Of a stretch of DNA of 6,007 bases, positions 1 through 4,424 are shown piece after piece. The notes under the pieces are model-generated. The model was not told where the DNA came from, searched no databases, and worked only from the letters and a program-made list of their open reading frames with translations. Both the position numbers and the translations under genes were made by a program. The number at the start of each line of letters is the position of its first letter. The stretch's first letter is position 1. The stretch comes from Cyanobacteria bacterium HKST-UBA02. GTDB taxonomy: Bacteria; Cyanobacteriota; Vampirovibrionia; Obscuribacterales; Obscuribacteraceae. The stretch covers positions 1 to 6,007 of the forward strand of contig JAGQHH010000584.1 of assembly GCA_020431945.1 (NCBI GenBank), given 5' to 3'.

Positions 1-1
1 G

Positions 2-490
2 GTGGAGACTATTCGCAGCCGTCTGCCCCAGAGTGCCGGTGGCCGATCGAGCCCCCTATCGCGGTTTTCTCAAGACCCCATCGCTCTTACTTTTCAGTTC
101 GTCCAGGCTTTTATCGGCATCGCTTTCGCAGTTGTCTTCTGGTCCTTCTTTCTCGATTTGAGGGCAAGTGTCCATAAGAGCGAAGACACCCTCATCGTGC
201 TAATCTTCTGCGTCCTGATTTCGGCTCTGGTGGTCTGGCGAACGATCATGATCCTGCTCATGCCGAGACAGATCTCGGTGTCTCCCGGAGAGCTCACCCT
301 TCAGACCCTCTTTTTCAAACGCAGCCTGACCTGGGACCAGGTGCTCAGCGTCAAGCCGACCATGCCTCTTCTACCGGACGGTTTCCTGATCCGCACAAAA
401 AAATGGGCTTACCTGATCGGGGGCGGTATAGACGGAGTGGACGAGCTGGTCGAGACCCTGGCATCGAGAATTCCTCAGAAGAAAATCTAA
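2..490 (+). CDS. Membrane-anchored protein with bacterial PH-like C-terminal domain (5' end uncertain)
   Basis: Seen: 162 residues from a GTG at the window edge. The upstream sequence and any ribosome-binding site are missing, so the true start may lie outside and this may be a partial gene. After a polar Ser/Arg-rich N-terminus there are two hydrophobic helices, about residues 28-51 and 63-87, separated by a short charged loop. A compact, beta-rich domain of about 75 residues follows (88-160). Its pattern (ISVSPGELTLQ, then a basic strand, LTWDQVLSVKP, then strands and a final amphipathic helix) resembles the small PH-like domains attached to two-helix anchors in bacterial membrane proteins of the YdbS/bPH type. 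Inference: an inner-membrane protein with the domain on the cytoplasmic face; no enzymatic residues are evident. The gene converges on the Nudix gene, and the two stop codons overlap (487-490). The coding call is good; the domain name rests on pattern only. Confidence 0.75.
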   Translation: METIRSRLPQSAGGRSSPLSRFSQDPIALTFQFVQAFIGIAFAVVFWSFFLDLRASVHKSEDTLIVLIFCVLISALVVWRTIMILLMPRQISVSPGELTLQTLFFKRSLTWDQVLSVKPTMPLLPDGFLIRTKKWAYLIGGGIDGVDELVETLASRIPQKKI

Positions 491-996
491 CGCTCGAAAA
501 ACTGTGCGATCATCCTGCGATGCAGTTCGAAGGCAATGTTTCCGGGCAACTCATGGAACTGGAAAGAGCGGACCTCACTGGCATCATCACCGGCTTTCAT
601 CCTGCCCGATGCAGCCCTGGCCAGATAGAAGAGAATCACGACATTGATGCCTCGCCCCGGCGAAAAAGCGCCCAGAAGGTCTCTGATCTCCACTTTCAAA
701 CCAGTCTCCTCGAATACTTCTCGAGCTGCTGATTCCTCGGGATTCTCGCTTGCCTCCATAAATCCACCGGGAAGACACCAGTCGTTGACGAAAGGCTCGA
801 ACTTGCGCTTGACCAGGACGAGTCCGTTCGCCATGGGCACAAGCGTGGCGGTCACCGGCTTCGGATTGTCCCAGTGCACGAACTCGCAAACTTTGCAGGC
901 CAGTCTGTCCTTGCCTCCGATTGGAAGCAACCTCAAACTCTTGGCGCACATTGGACAGTTTTTCAAATCGCCCGTCCCGAGACGAGAAGACTCCAT
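487..996 (-). CDS. Nudix hydrolase with N-terminal zinc ribbon
   Basis: Seen: 169 residues from the ATG at 996. Cys14-x2-Cys17 and Cys34-x2-Cys37 form a zinc ribbon, followed by HWDNPKPV, the usual join to the Nudix fold. A complete Nudix box spans residues 78-100: G78, E84, then REVFEETGL at 92-100 with the metal-binding Glu pair E96/E97. It is preceded by WCLPGGF. Family knowledge: such proteins hydrolyse nucleoside diphosphates linked to another moiety (ADP-ribose, NADH, FAD, (d)NTPs) with Mg2+ or Mn2+; the zinc-ribbon form resembles the Nudix_N_2/NudC-like group. The exact substrate cannot be read from the sequence. The frame stays open upstream to a TTG at 1083, adding 29 residues. I prefer 996 because family members usually start shortly before the first Cys pair, although its AGGA lies a rather long 13 nt upstream. 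Likely cytoplasmic. Overlaps the convergent gene by 4 bp. Confidence 0.95.
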   Translation of the reverse strand: MESSRLGTGDLKNCPMCAKSLRLLPIGGKDRLACKVCEFVHWDNPKPVTATLVPMANGLVLVKRKFEPFVNDWCLPGGFMEASENPEESAAREVFEETGLKVEIRDLLGAFSPGRGINVVILFYLARAASGRMKAGDDASEVRSFQFHELPGNIAFELHRRMIAQFFER

Positions 997-1366
997 GGAT
1001 TTTACCAAGTCCTGATGCCCAGTTATCAGAGACCGGCAGACCCCGGCAATTCTTAGGAAATGAGAAAATTTAACCTGTTGCAAAGCGGCAGAAAAGATCG
1101 ATCATTGCAATTGGTAAACCCACCTGACATCCCTTCAAGGGCGCCGGACTGCCTTCCCGAGAAGTCTGATAACCGGACGATATACCCTTGCGTACTCGAT
1201 CCTGGCTGCTAATATGTGCCTCAATGGTAGTACTAGATTCAATTTTTGATGTAGTCAATTCGCCCCAAATGTGGAATATATTTTCCGGTCAGAATCGCGG
1301 GAAATCTTTCCCTGAGGTGGTGTGAAACACCGCACCCTCGTATTCGAGGCTAGTAGGAGTCCTAGA
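997..1366. other. Divergent intergenic region between the Nudix gene and the 67-aa gene
   Basis: This 370-bp spacer should hold the promoters of both divergent genes. I found no convincing -35/-10 pair on either strand. An AT-rich patch (AATATATTTT, 1275-1284) is the best -10 area for the rightward gene. Short palindromes are visible: GATCGATC (1096-1103) abutting ATTGCAAT (1104-1111), CCCTTcAAGGG (1131-1141) and TAGTACTA (1228-1235). They could be operator sites but are short enough to occur by chance. No RNA gene was recognised. If the Nudix protein starts at the TTG (1083), the spacer shrinks accordingly. Confidence 0.5.
1316..1366 (+). promoter_or_regulatory. Foldable 5' leader of the 67-aa gene, ribosome-binding site inside a palindrome
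   Basis: Three small inverted repeats follow one another just before the ATG. GGTGT/ACACC (1319-1323 and 1327-1331) has a GAA loop. CCTCG/CGAGG (1336-1340 and 1345-1349) has a TATT loop. TAGGA/TCCTA (1354-1358 and 1360-1364) is centred on a single base and could fold as TAGG/CCTA with an AGT loop. The last one contains the Shine-Dalgarno sequence AGGAG (1355-1359), so folding would hide it. Each helix is short, so control of translation by structure is inference only. Confidence 0.3.
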
Positions 1367-1570
1367 ATGAAACCGGAGCCCCTGGGAGACAACCAGTTCA
1401 AAGGTCTGTCCGCCACCGTCAAAGCGGAACTTGAAGGCAGAGCCTCAAGCAAAGAAGAGAGAGAGCGAGCCCGCTGCAGCAACGGCGTCTGCGAAGTTGT
1501 CTGGAAACCATCCGAGACAATCAGGTCCAGAAAAACCAGCAAGCAAGACTCGCTGGGACGCATAAGCTAA
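1367..1570 (+). CDS. Small hypothetical protein with a CX4C motif, 67 aa
   Basis: I do not recognise this gene. The frame also allows a GTG at 1322, but the ATG at 1367 has an ideal AGGAG 7 nt upstream and is preferred. The product is soluble and strongly charged. Residues 1-20 are mixed, residues about 17-36 are rich in Glu, Lys and Arg and should be helical, and the single distinctive motif is CSNGVCEVVWKP near residues 37-48. The two Cys (CX4C) could bind a metal or form a disulfide; the hydrophobic EVVW that follows looks like a beta strand. The tail is basic and Ser-rich. There is no signal peptide or membrane segment. It stands alone, with a structured leader before it and a strong hairpin 30 nt after the stop. 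An antisense frame covers the same interval but lacks a ribosome-binding site. That this is a real gene is likely but not certain. Confidence 0.6.
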   Translation: MKPEPLGDNQFKGLSATVKAELEGRASSKEERERARCSNGVCEVVWKPSETIRSRKTSKQDSLGRIS

Positions 1571-1600
1571 GCGATTCTAATTGTCAGCTCGAGATTTCTT

Positions 1601-1627
1601 ACAGGCTGCGCTACCTGCGCAGCCTGT
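1601..1627 (+). terminator. Strong stem-loop after the 67-aa gene, probable terminator
   Basis: A perfect 11-bp stem, ACAGGCTGCGC (1601-1611) pairing with GCGCAGCCTGT (1617-1627), has a 5-nt TACCT loop and starts 30 nt after the stop codon. The sequence that follows (GTGCTGTTTGC) has only a weak T run, so this is not a perfect intrinsic terminator. It may be a weaker or Rho-assisted terminator, or a 3'-end-stabilising hairpin. Confidence 0.6.
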
Positions 1628-1721
1628 GTGCTGTTTGCACGAAATTCCTGCAGCAAGCCGCGAAAGCCTCATCCCGATTGCCCCGACGGCTTCGACATAG
1701 CAACCATGATCAGATTCTTTC

Positions 1722-1751
1722 TTGTAAGAGGCTTACCATGCTGAATATATT
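1722..1751 (+). promoter_or_regulatory. Candidate sigma-70-type promoter for the 1871 gene
   Basis: TTGTAA (1722-1727, 4 of 6 to the -35 consensus) and TATATT (1746-1751, 5 of 6 to the -10 consensus) are separated by 18 bp. Transcription would start near 1758, giving a leader of about 110 nt. The spacer contains a small inverted repeat, GTAAG/CTTAC (1724-1728 and 1732-1736), that could be a repressor site. This is consensus matching only. Confidence 0.4.
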
Positions 1752-1870
1752 TCCTACGTTCCTGTATTTCGTGTTCTGACTTCAAGACTTCTCTCTCAAA
1801 CCCGTCACTAACACTAAAAATCTTCGTTACAGTTGCCCTCCCGTGGCAACCAGAGGCTGGAGATCGTTCC

Positions 1871-2587
1871 ATGTCTACCACCAATACGAGCCCCGCTCTT
1901 CGGAGGCTCTCGGTATTTGTCACCTTCCCCGTCGCCCTCGTCCTGGCATATCTGCTGATTCGCCTGATTCTTTCCTGGATTCTGGCGCCTCTAGTGGAGA
2001 CATCTTCGCCTGAGGACATCATGGGCCACTGGACACAGCTCGTCTGCACCCTGCTCGTCGGTATCTGGCTCACTCTCAAGATGCGCCGTTCCGTAGCAAG
2101 CCTGATCGATCGTTTCGGCTTTCCAGGGCTGCATGAGCCGACACCGCTTACTATCATCCCTCCCACAGTCCGAGTCGGTCTGACAGTGCTCTTGAAGCGC
2201 AAAGGACGCTCGGAGTGGAAAGAAGTCATCGGTGTTCACGCTGACGCGCAGCTCATCGAGAATTTCTTCACCGACAGAGCTACTCGCCGACTGGAGCTCA
2301 CCAACAGCAACAGGGACGTGATGATTCTCGAGAAACCCGCCCTTGTCGCGTTCGATAACTCCCACGATCGAGCCACCTTCGTGATCAAGTTCATTCGCGA
2401 AGGCAAAGTCCGTTTCGTCCTGGAGCCATGTCAGACCGACAGCGCTGTCTTCTCTTCAGACAACCAGAACAGCAAGGCGACTATCCAGTACAGGCTCGCC
2501 TTCGTCGGCGCCTCACCTGACAGAGTGGTCGGCTCCCTGAATGTCTTCGGGAAAAGCCGGATCATGCGCCGGATCTTCGTCAGCTGA
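1871..2587 (+). CDS. Hypothetical membrane-anchored protein, two N-terminal helices plus soluble domain
   Basis: I do not recognise this family. The ATG has GGAGA at 1859-1863, 7 nt upstream, so the start is secure. Of 238 residues, the N-terminus carries a basic ALRR stretch and then a long hydrophobic segment (about 15-38). A second segment (about 54-70) ends in LKMRR, which by the positive-inside rule puts the C-terminal part in the cytoplasm. Residues 90-238 form a soluble, probably beta-rich domain with alternating strands (VRVGLTVLLKRK, RLELTNSNRDVMILEKP, ATFVIKFIREGKVRFVLEP, KATIQYRLAFVG). No catalytic motif or metal site is visible; the domain has a single Cys. The layout, two helices then a beta domain, resembles the protein at 2-490, but I see no convincing residue-level match. 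Two consecutive TGA codons end the frame. It has its own candidate promoter and terminator and seems monocistronic. Confidence 0.85.
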   Translation: MSTTNTSPALRRLSVFVTFPVALVLAYLLIRLILSWILAPLVETSSPEDIMGHWTQLVCTLLVGIWLTLKMRRSVASLIDRFGFPGLHEPTPLTIIPPTVRVGLTVLLKRKGRSEWKEVIGVHADAQLIENFFTDRATRRLELTNSNRDVMILEKPALVAFDNSHDRATFVIKFIREGKVRFVLEPCQTDSAVFSSDNQNSKATIQYRLAFVGASPDRVVGSLNVFGKSRIMRRIFVS

Positions 2588-2607
2588 TGAACACCACTGA
2601 TTTGTCT

Positions 2608-2668
2608 GGCAAAGCAAGAGTCCCTCCCAGAGGTCCTCTGGCTTTGCCTCTTGGTGGGTTTTCTACTT
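2608..2668 (+). terminator. Probable intrinsic terminator of the 1871 gene
   Basis: An outer stem GGCAAAG (2608-2614) pairs with CTTTGCC (2642-2648). Inside it, CCAGAG (2627-2632) pairs with CTCTGG (2636-2641) around a GTC loop. CACCA (2592-2596) and TGGTG (2652-2656) could lengthen the outer stem. A T-rich tract (GGTTTTCTACTTTCT) follows. It begins 20 nt after the stop codon. The internal bulge makes the structure less compact than a classical terminator. Confidence 0.6.
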
Positions 2669-2679
2669 TCTCATATAGT
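2651..2679 (+). promoter_or_regulatory. Candidate promoter for the 2946 gene
   Basis: TTGGTG (2651-2656) and TATAGT (2674-2679, 5 of 6 to the -10 consensus) have an ideal 17-bp spacing, but the -35 matches only 3 of 6. It overlaps the end of the preceding terminator. A start near 2686 would give a leader of about 260 nt before the ATG at 2946. Confidence 0.3.
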
Positions 2680-2945
2680 ATCTTTTCTTAAAGGAGTGAA
2701 TTCGTCAAGATCACGCAGCCGCGCTTCCTGTCACTCGTTCGGTTTTCACCACCCGGCATTGCGCGGTAAAAGCCCTTTCGTCAAGACCTGGATATTGCCC
2801 GGCCGCCCCTTCCTGCTCCAGGTTGGAGTGAATGATTACACAAGCCGAGCAAGGACAAGAACACCCGCAACCCTAGACTGGCAAGTCACCATCAATGGAA
2901 TTCAAAAGCGATGTCCGTCGTCCGGCGCACTACGAGGAAGTAGAG

Positions 2946-3458
2946 ATGACTTATAGCTACAAGAGAAACCAGAGAAACAGAGCCCGGCTGATCGACAGGC
3001 TGATCGAGATCGAGGACAGGATAACTATCCTCGCCGGTCTGGATCTCGCCACGTCCAGAGCGCTTGCCGAGCAGCATTGTCGCCTGAACGCCAGGCGTGC
3101 CTCGATCCATATACACCGCTGGCTGGCGGAGCAGGCATACTTCCTGCATATCTTCGAAAGAGACACTAAAACCTATCCTCTTACCGAAGTAAGGCTGCCC
3201 GGTCTGCTCAGCCTCGCCACCAGAGCCGCTTATCACGACGCCCGACTGGCTATCCGCATCGCTCCATTCGGATCTATTCGGCAGAACGAGCAGGTGGAAT
3301 ACAACATCTTCGGACCGGAGGATCTGCCTGAAGCCATCGAAGGATTGATGCTGATCATGGGCGCACGAAGAATCAATCCGGCACTCATGCCGACAATCGA
3401 AGAATTGATGATGGAAGCCGCCAGCCGCAGGCTGAGACTCTCGATCGTCCTCCACTAA
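2946..3458 (+). CDS. Hypothetical soluble helical protein, 170 aa
   Basis: I do not recognise this gene. The frame allows an ATG at 2895 (17 residues longer), but that one lacks a ribosome-binding site. The ATG at 2946 has GAGGA at 2934-2938, 7 nt upstream, and is preferred. The product has no signal peptide or membrane helix. It opens with a basic segment (YKRNQRNRARL) and continues as an Arg-rich, largely alpha-helical protein: residues 14-30, 36-80 (rich in Ala, Arg, His and Glu), 95-113, and 130-165 (EDLPEAIEGLMLIMGARR, then PTIEELMMEAASRRLRL). A more beta-like piece with FGSIRQNEQVEYNIFGPEDL joins the two helical parts. Its one Cys and scattered His do not form a clear metal site. The basic N-terminus could bind nucleic acid, but nothing proves it. 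The frame ends 22 nt before a strong terminator; the next gene starts 73 nt after the stop, so the two may be co-transcribed with attenuation. Confidence 0.75.
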   Translation: MTYSYKRNQRNRARLIDRLIEIEDRITILAGLDLATSRALAEQHCRLNARRASIHIHRWLAEQAYFLHIFERDTKTYPLTEVRLPGLLSLATRAAYHDARLAIRIAPFGSIRQNEQVEYNIFGPEDLPEAIEGLMLIMGARRINPALMPTIEELMMEAASRRLRLSIVLH

Positions 3459-3471
3459 CCCGAGAAAAACC

Positions 3472-3525
3472 ATGACACCAGGCAAAGACCCGCACATGCG
3501 GGTCTTTTGCCTTTTTACGAGGTAA
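3472..3525 (+). CDS. Possible 17-aa leader peptide spanning the terminator
   Basis: A mini-frame starts with the ATG at 3472, 13 nt after the preceding stop codon, runs through the whole terminator hairpin and ends with TAA at 3523-3525, 6 nt before the ATG at 3532. The peptide reads MTPGKDPHMRVFCLFTR. The only ribosome-binding candidate is a weak GAGA at 3462-3465. If translated, ribosomes would melt the hairpin and arrive at the next gene's start. It may equally be chance, since 17 codons without a stop is unremarkable. Confidence 0.25.
   Translation: MTPGKDPHMRVFCLFTR
3481..3516 (+). terminator. Intrinsic terminator between the 2946 and 3532 genes
   Basis: A textbook structure: AAAGACCCGC (3484-3493) pairs perfectly with GCGGGTCTTT (3498-3507) around an ACAT loop. 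GGC (3481-3483) and GCC (3509-3511) extend the stem past one bulged T, and the T run reaches 3516. It starts 22 nt after the 2946 gene's stop and ends 15 nt before the next ATG, leaving no room for a promoter between terminator and gene. Confidence 0.9.
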
Positions 3526-3531
3526 AAAAGC

Positions 3532-4044
3532 ATGAACATACAAAACGCCTACCCGGGCTCCCAGGTCACCGCCGAACCATTTTCCATCGTCTTCGCCGGT
3601 GCCGGCTCCAGGGTGAAAGCCCGGCGCCGCTCCATCGTGGTGGATCAGGGGGCATCCAGCATCGAGAAAGACGACGAATGTATAGTGCTCGATCTGAGAA
3701 AAGTAGAGCCGAGACCGAGGCGCTGTTTCTTCGTCAAAGACCGGGCGACCTGCCCGCCCGGTTCGATAACCGTAGGTTATCCGGGTTCACGAATAAGCGC
3801 AGGAAAGGGTGCCACCATTCTCGCCTGCGAGGGTAGCCATATCGATCTCGAAGCAGGCTGCCAGGCCATGGTCGGCAACGGATCCACCGTCAAGACCGCC
3901 AGCGGATGCAGGGTGACACCGTTGAGCCCCTGCTCCCTGTGTCATTCCGGTTCCAGGAAACTGCGACCGGTTGCCGGTCTTGCCGGCGCGGACAGAGAAT
4001 TCGAGCTTATTCACCAGGCCATTCACCATATCCTGGTCTATTAG
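3532..4044 (+). CDS. Octapeptide-repeat protein, probable beta-solenoid
   Basis: The ATG has GAGG at 3519-3522, 9 nt upstream. Of 170 residues, most are tandem octapeptides with the pattern x-x-G-(S/A/C)-x-(V/I)-x-(A/hydrophobic). A first block of six units spans residues 7-54 (YPGSQVTA, EPFSIVFA, GAGSRVKA, RRRSIVVD, QGASSIEK, DDECIVLD). A 20-residue basic, Cys-containing insert follows (55-74). A second block of seven units spans 75-130 (PPGSITVG, YPGSRISA, GKGATILA, CEGSHIDL, EAGCQAMV, GNGSTVKT, ASGCRVTP). A Cys-rich turn and a short helical tail rich in His end the protein. Such periodic G-S-x-V-x-A sequences are typical of beta-solenoids and resemble the 8-residue repeat proteins seen in some phage and mobile genomes; bactofilin-like polymerisation is an alternative. 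There is no signal peptide. Eight Cys residues may matter structurally. The function is unknown; a structural or scaffolding role is only inferred. Confidence 0.85.
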   Translation: MNIQNAYPGSQVTAEPFSIVFAGAGSRVKARRRSIVVDQGASSIEKDDECIVLDLRKVEPRPRRCFFVKDRATCPPGSITVGYPGSRISAGKGATILACEGSHIDLEAGCQAMVGNGSTVKTASGCRVTPLSPCSLCHSGSRKLRPVAGLAGADREFELIHQAIHHILVY

Positions 4045-4050
4045 TCGAAT

Positions 4051-4095
4051 CCCGGACAAAGCACACCAGATACGGTGCGCTTTGTCGCTTCCGGG
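4051..4095 (+). terminator. Large hairpin after the octapeptide-repeat gene
   Basis: GACAAAGC (4055-4062) pairs with GCTTTGTC (4079-4086), continuing after one mismatch into CACC (4064-4067) and GGTG (4074-4077) with an AGATAC loop. CCCG (4051-4054) and CGGG (4092-4095) can extend the base across a small bulge. It begins 7 nt after the stop codon. There is no T run behind it, so it is either a Rho-independent terminator of poor quality or an mRNA-stabilising 3' structure. Confidence 0.55.
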
Positions 4096-4346
4096 CATCA
4101 TCCTATATCTTATCGTTGAGCACGAACCAACCCTAGCGCAACTCCGCCAGGCCATGACATATAACTCTTGTAAACCCGGAGAGTATCTCTATGGCTTTGG
4201 CCTTTCAGACATCATAGAGTCTCGATCAATCACTTTTCATTTTCCTGGAACCAGACAGCTTCCCTCGACACTCTCAAACGCAACAAGCACAAGAGTCAGT
4301 CACGATAACTTTCCGCCATCAGCGGAGAGAGTCTGGTTCTGCTTTC

Positions 4347-4367
4347 GGTCGACCTGACGGTCCGACC
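4347..4367 (+). promoter_or_regulatory. First leader stem-loop of the large membrane protein gene
   Basis: GGTCGACC (4347-4354) pairs with GGTcCGACC (4359-4367) around a TGAC tetraloop: eight base pairs with one bulged C. It lies 57 nt before the ATG at 4425. No T run follows, so it does not look like a terminator. Confidence 0.45.
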
Positions 4368-4373
4368 ACGGAC

Positions 4374-4396
4374 GCGTCTCGAATTCATCGAGACGC
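4374..4396 (+). promoter_or_regulatory. Second leader stem-loop, perfect 9-bp inverted repeat
   Basis: GCGTCTCGA (4374-4382) and TCGAGACGC (4388-4396) are exact reverse complements with a 5-nt ATTCA loop. The repeat lies 17 nt upstream of the GAGGA ribosome-binding site (4414-4418). It could be an mRNA structure (protection of the 5' end, protein binding or translational control) or, in DNA, an operator for a dimeric repressor. The T run needed for a terminator is missing. Confidence 0.55.
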
Positions 4397-4424
4397 TGAA
4401 TCTAACTCTGAACGAGGAAAACCT

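Larger units (their letters stand above)
1571..1870. other. Intergenic region before the second membrane-anchored protein
   Basis: This 300-bp stretch holds the hairpin at 1601-1627, the promoter-like pair at 1722-1751 and an AT-rich leader. I see no further coding sequence on the + strand with a ribosome-binding site. The long antisense frame through here (1669-2229) is a shadow of the gene on the other strand. Confidence 0.5.
2588..2945. other. Intergenic region / long leader before the 2946 gene
   Basis: This 358-bp stretch contains the terminator at 2608-2668 and the promoter candidate at 2651-2679. After that I see a 9-bp direct repeat GGAGTGAAT (2693-2701 and 2825-2833), the first copy inside AAAGGAG, a perfect Shine-Dalgarno without a well-spaced start. 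The second copy overlaps the ATG of a 14-codon frame (2832-2876). A longer frame (GTG at 2696 to TAG at 2956) has a low-complexity Ser/Arg/His/Pro product and no properly spaced ribosome-binding site; I do not accept it as a gene. Confidence 0.4.
4045..4424. other. Non-coding region upstream of the large membrane protein
   Basis: This 380-bp stretch holds the hairpin at 4051-4095 and the two stem-loops at 4347-4396. Between them, TATAAC (4160-4165) is the best -10-like hexamer, but no -35 is properly placed. An inverted repeat CTCTATG/CATAGAG (4187-4193 and 4213-4219) has a 19-nt loop. The heptamer GTCTCGA at 4219-4225 recurs in the hairpin arm at 4376-4382, and TCGAGAC at 4388-4394 could pair with either, so alternative folds exist. 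No small gene with a ribosome-binding site is seen. Confidence 0.45.

Noticed and set aside
1285..1366. Possible cobalamin-type riboswitch before the 67-aa gene
   Set aside because: Pieces like GGGAA and GGTGTGAAACACC recall such elements, but the conserved CCCGC/ACTGT core is absent and the region is too short.
1255..1563. 102-codon minus-strand frame over the 67-aa gene
   Set aside because: There is no ribosome-binding site on the minus strand, while AGGAG 7 nt before the ATG supports the + frame. The rejection is less firm than the others because the + protein is itself an orphan.
1669..2229. 186-codon minus-strand frame
   Set aside because: It lies antisense to the 1871 gene, which has a good ribosome-binding site and clear membrane helices; the antisense product is Arg/Ser-rich without domain features.
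2696..2956. Open + frame upstream of and overlapping the 2946 gene (also readable from a TTG at 2651)
   Set aside because: The only ribosome-binding sequence touches the GTG without spacing, and the product is a random-looking Ser/Arg/His/Pro-rich chain that ends inside the next gene.
2892..3539. 215-codon minus-strand frame opposite the 2946 gene
   Set aside because: The + strand gene has a proper ribosome-binding site and a terminator; the minus frame runs through that terminator and lacks a start signal.
3971..4357. 128-codon + frame after the octapeptide gene
   Set aside because: It starts inside that gene with no ribosome-binding site, crosses the 3' hairpin, and has no recognisable content.
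4347..4396. The two leader hairpins as terminators of the octapeptide gene
   Set aside because: They lie about 300 nt after that gene's stop codon and lack T runs; a closer hairpin exists at 4051-4095.
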